A stretch of DNA of 23,559 bases, from positions 11,142 to 34,700 of the forward strand of contig PJQJ01000005.1 of assembly GCA_002861585.1 (NCBI GenBank), written 5' to 3'. Made by a program: the position numbers and the translations under genes. Origin of the DNA: Candidatus Saccharimonadota bacterium. Lineage in GTDB: Bacteria; Patescibacteriota; Saccharimonadia; Saccharimonadales; Saccharimonadaceae. Under the pieces are notes generated by a model that was not told the DNA's origin, searched no databases, and saw only the letters and a list, made by a program, of their open reading frames with translations. Shown piece after piece: positions 22,190 through 23,559 of the stretch (positions are counted from its first letter, which is position 1; each line of letters starts with the position of its first letter).

Positions 22190-22462
22190 CTACAATATAA
22201 TTCCGACCGGCAAAAAGAGCGATACAATTGTCATGACTATGAGGATGGCATATTCAATTTTTCGATCTACTTGAAAATGGTCGTGTGCGGCAAAAGCGAG
22301 GCCAATAAATAGACCAAGCGGAATACCAAGTAGTTGGAACGAACCCCCAATCGTTAAAGGCTCACTAAATTTTAACCAAAGCGATCCTAGGATAATAAAG
22401 AGTACTACCTTAAGTACATATGTACTATCAGGTTCATTCTGTGTTTGTTTTTTCTTTGGCAT
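22190..22462 (-). CDS. Small protein with three membrane helices, unknown function
   Basis: This 90-aa protein begins with a charged tail (MPKKKQTQNEPDST) and has three predicted transmembrane helices: about residues 15-34, 42-60 and 69-90. A polar connection with HDHFQVDRK lies between the second and third. No family was recognised. I chose the ATG at 22460-22462 because the stretch upstream of it contains the -10 box and would add an unlikely N terminus from 22507. It precedes the zincin gene on the same strand and is divergent from the GC-rich gene. Confidence 0.65.
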   Translation of the reverse strand: MPKKKQTQNEPDSTYVLKVVLFIILGSLWLKFSEPLTIGGSFQLLGIPLGLFIGLAFAAHDHFQVDRKIEYAILIVMTIVSLFLPVGIIL

Positions 22463-22468
22463 ACAACA

Positions 22469-22477
22469 ATTGTAGCA
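22469..22477 (-). promoter_or_regulatory. Extended -10 of the 3-TM protein gene (leaderless start)
   Basis: TGC-TACAAT on the minus strand ends 6 nt before the ATG at 22460-22462, which puts the predicted transcription start on the first base of the start codon. No Shine-Dalgarno is present. Confidence 0.5.
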
Positions 22478-22495
22478 TAAGAAGAATATGATTGG

Positions 22496-22524
22496 TTGAT
22501 AGAACATGGTAGTTATGTTATAAT
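22496..22524 (+). promoter_or_regulatory. Consensus promoter of the GC-rich orphan gene
   Basis: TTGATA (22496-22501), a 17-nt spacer and TATAAT (22519-22524) form a near-perfect sigma-70 promoter. The expected leader of about 46 nt contains a TGTAG-ACAC-CTACA hairpin (22548-22561) just before the AGGAGA ribosome-binding site. The -10 overlaps the palindrome ATAATATTAT (22520-22529). Confidence 0.8.
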
Positions 22525-22577
22525 ATTATTCGGCTACGCTGGATTAGTGTAGACACCTACAAGAACAGGAGAGAATG

Positions 22578-23012
22578 ATGTCGTCTTCGCTCATCAGCAC
22601 CTGGTCTGAGCTGCTCACGAGCGGCTTGGCAGCCACTGCTGAGACGCTGAAGCCGTACAACCACTACGCCATCGTCGAACCAGCAAAGGACGATGCACTG
22701 GCTGCGCCAGCAAACGGTTACGTAACAGTCTCTGGCGTATACACGCTGCCACGCGATTGGGGCGTCTTCAAGAGAGGAGACCATGTCTTTATTGTCCAGG
22801 AGGGACCGCTAAGCAGTACTCCTCCCTACGTCGACAGGAGACACTCGGACGCCAGCGAGCGCGACGCCGTCTCGCATGGACTCGTTCCTGACCCTAGTCG
22901 CTCACCGGCTCGCCTGTTGGTTCTCGCGTCTGACCTGCCCAAGCTGCAGTTCACCACTGAACTAGGGCTGCCGGAGTTGGAGCACGAACTGCTTTACGGT
23001 CCTGTCGATTAA
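22578..23012 (+). CDS. GC-rich orphan gene, unknown function
   Basis: I do not recognise this 144-aa protein. It starts MSSSLISTWSELL, has a hydrophobic-poor body with an ANGYVTVSGVYTLPRDWG segment and RGDHVFIVQEG, then a polar Arg/Asp/Ser-rich middle, and ends with an acidic Leu/Glu/Pro segment. No signal peptide or membrane helix is seen. AGGAGA at 22567-22572 is 5 nt before the ATG at 22578; an ATG at 22575 is too close to it. By hand count the gene has about 60% G+C against about 43% next door, with many C/G third positions. It has a full promoter, leader and Shine-Dalgarno, unlike its neighbours, and is the only plus-strand gene in the island. Recent acquisition is the simplest explanation. 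It is convergent with rpsJ. Confidence 0.7.
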   Translation: MSSSLISTWSELLTSGLAATAETLKPYNHYAIVEPAKDDALAAPANGYVTVSGVYTLPRDWGVFKRGDHVFIVQEGPLSSTPPYVDRRHSDASERDAVSHGLVPDPSRSPARLLVLASDLPKLQFTTELGLPELEHELLYGPVD

Positions 23013-23058
23013 GATAAGCGACCGTGCACGTGCGAGCTCAGGAATCATCTCTCCTGTC

Positions 23059-23100
23059 TCGCAACCTTTGATCAAAAGCCCTTTTGGCAGGAGGTTGCGA
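23059..23100. repeat. Nested inverted repeats after the GC-rich gene
   Basis: A perfect 9-bp stem, TCGCAACCT (23059-23067) with AGGTTGCGA (23092-23100), encloses a smaller CAAAAG/CTTTTG hairpin. A competing pairing, CTCCTG (23051-23056) with CAGGAG (23088-23093), shares bases with the main stem. It may protect the 3' end of the mRNA or act together with the terminator that follows. Confidence 0.55.
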
Positions 23101-23102
23101 AT

Positions 23103-23137
23103 AAAAAAGAACTCCTTTTAACAAGGAGTTCTTTTTT
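23103..23137. terminator. Bidirectional rho-independent terminator between the GC-rich gene and rpsJ
   Basis: A perfect 15-bp stem, AAAAAAGAACTCCTT (23103-23117) with its complement (23123-23137), has a 5-nt loop and A/T tracts on both sides. It lies 13 nt after the rpsJ stop and about 90 nt after the GC-rich gene, so it can end both convergent transcripts. Confidence 0.92.
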
Positions 23138-23150
23138 TAAGTCTTAAAGA

Positions 23151-23468
23151 CTACATTCGGATTTCTGCGTCGCAACCTGCTGGCAGGCTAAGACTCTGCA
23201 GAGAGTCAATAGTCTTAGGAGTTGCGTTCACGATGTCTATGAGACGTTTGTGAACACGCATCTCGAATGCTTCACCACCCTTTTTGTAGACGTGTGGTGA
23301 TTTCACAACCGTAAAGGTTGAGCGGCGAGTTGGTAGTGGCACTGGACCGGCAATACTTGCACCGGTGCGAAGTGCTGTGTCGATAATCTGCTTTGCAGAC
23401 TGATCGATAACTTTGTGGTCGTATGCCTTTAGGCGAATACGAATTCGTGGGCCTGATTGTTCAGCCAT
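23151..23468 (-). CDS. rpsJ: 30S ribosomal protein S10
   Basis: S10 (105 aa) is a head protein of the 30S subunit and, as NusE, part of transcription antitermination complexes. The family pattern IRIRLKAYDHKVIDQSAKQIIDTALRTGASIAGPVPLPTRRSTFTVVKSPHVYKKGGEAFEMRVHKRLIDI is complete. GAGGAGAG lies about 9 nt before the ATG. A strong terminator follows the stop, so it does not lead into rplC, which is about 4.5 kb further on. Its transcription probably begins outside the window or in the last bases. Confidence 0.98.
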   Translation of the reverse strand: MAEQSGPRIRIRLKAYDHKVIDQSAKQIIDTALRTGASIAGPVPLPTRRSTFTVVKSPHVYKKGGEAFEMRVHKRLIDIVNATPKTIDSLQSLSLPAGCDAEIRM

Positions 23469-23559
23469 GAGTATAAACTCTCCTCTTGATTGGTATACCG
23501 TAACCTCTGCTCGATTCGTAGACTTAACTTACGTCTGGCCGAGTTCTCGGTATGATTAA
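23469..23559 (-). other. Upstream region of rpsJ, no gene seen
   Basis: These 91 bases hold no reading frame of note. A small perfect hairpin CCGAG-TT-CTCGG is at 23539-23550. No convincing promoter was found; the region may be the spacer behind another gene outside the window or the start of a leader. Confidence 0.4.

Noticed and set aside
22557..22784. 75-aa minus-strand frame opposite the GC-rich gene
   Set aside because: It lies antisense to a frame with promoter, Shine-Dalgarno and terminator; long antisense frames are expected in GC-rich DNA, and it has no ribosome-binding site.
1..23559. tRNA, rRNA, CRISPR array, insertion sequence or phage integration signature
   Set aside because: No regularly spaced repeats, transposase frames, terminal inverted repeats or recognisable tRNA/rRNA sequences were seen on reading both strands.
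1..23559. UGA recoded as glycine
   Set aside because: UGA ends the coiled-coil gene at 3377-3379 in a normal ATGA overlap, and no conserved gene contains an in-frame UGA.

Overview
The window looks like a chromosomal segment from a small-genome bacterium of the Candidate Phyla Radiation (Patescibacteria), most likely a Saccharibacterium (TM7). The evidence is a nearly complete S10-spc-alpha ribosomal protein cluster in classical order that lacks rpmD (L30), a loss typical of this radiation. In addition S4, S14 and L36 are all Cys-free, genes are tightly packed, and UGA is used as a stop (position 3377-3379), which argues against the UGA-Gly code of Gracilibacteria/Absconditabacteria. The phylum-level call is an inference from gene content, not from a tree.

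Layout. 1-2183 (minus): the 5' end of an RluA-type pseudouridine synthase, trpS, and an RsmB/NOP-type RNA m5C methyltransferase. 2206-3111 (plus): a diacylglycerol/sphingosine-kinase-like lipid kinase that shares a bidirectional -10 region with the methyltransferase. 3108-4090 (minus): two translationally coupled genes for unrecognised envelope proteins. 4146-8268 (minus): an alpha-type operon infA-rpmJ-rpsM-rpsK-rpsD-rpoA-rplQ-rplM-rpsI, with its own promoters and a strong terminator. 8394-18754 (minus): rplC to secY from a promoter at 18725-18754, with a 35-codon membrane microprotein gene hidden between rpsH and rplF, and with adk, map and rpmD absent. rpsJ (23151-23468, minus) is cut off from rplC by about 4.5 kb of accessory genes and by a strong bidirectional terminator.

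The accessory island (18768-23137) is the most unusual part. It holds two tandem copies of a two-gene module. Each copy is a secreted DUF3152-like zincin followed by a single-pass membrane protein with a helical extracellular domain. In the upstream copy the zincin has an intact HExxHxxGxxH site. In the downstream copy the catalytic Glu is Ile and the third His is displaced by one residue, while all six cysteines and the Met-turn are kept, so it reads as a secreted pseudoprotease. The island also has a small 3-TM protein and a divergent gene of about 60% GC (neighbours about 43%) with a textbook promoter and Shine-Dalgarno, of unknown function.

A second theme is transcription start architecture. 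Six genes that begin transcription units (trpS, the methyltransferase, the lipid kinase, both zincins, the 3-TM protein) have a -10 hexamer only 6-9 nt before the ATG and no Shine-Dalgarno, so their mRNAs are predicted to be leaderless. Genes inside the ribosomal operons carry Shine-Dalgarno sequences. No tRNA, rRNA, CRISPR array or insertion sequence was seen. No gene-free stretch exceeds 300 bases; the largest gaps (8225-8440, 18616-18767, 23013-23150) are filled by promoters, leaders and terminators described below.
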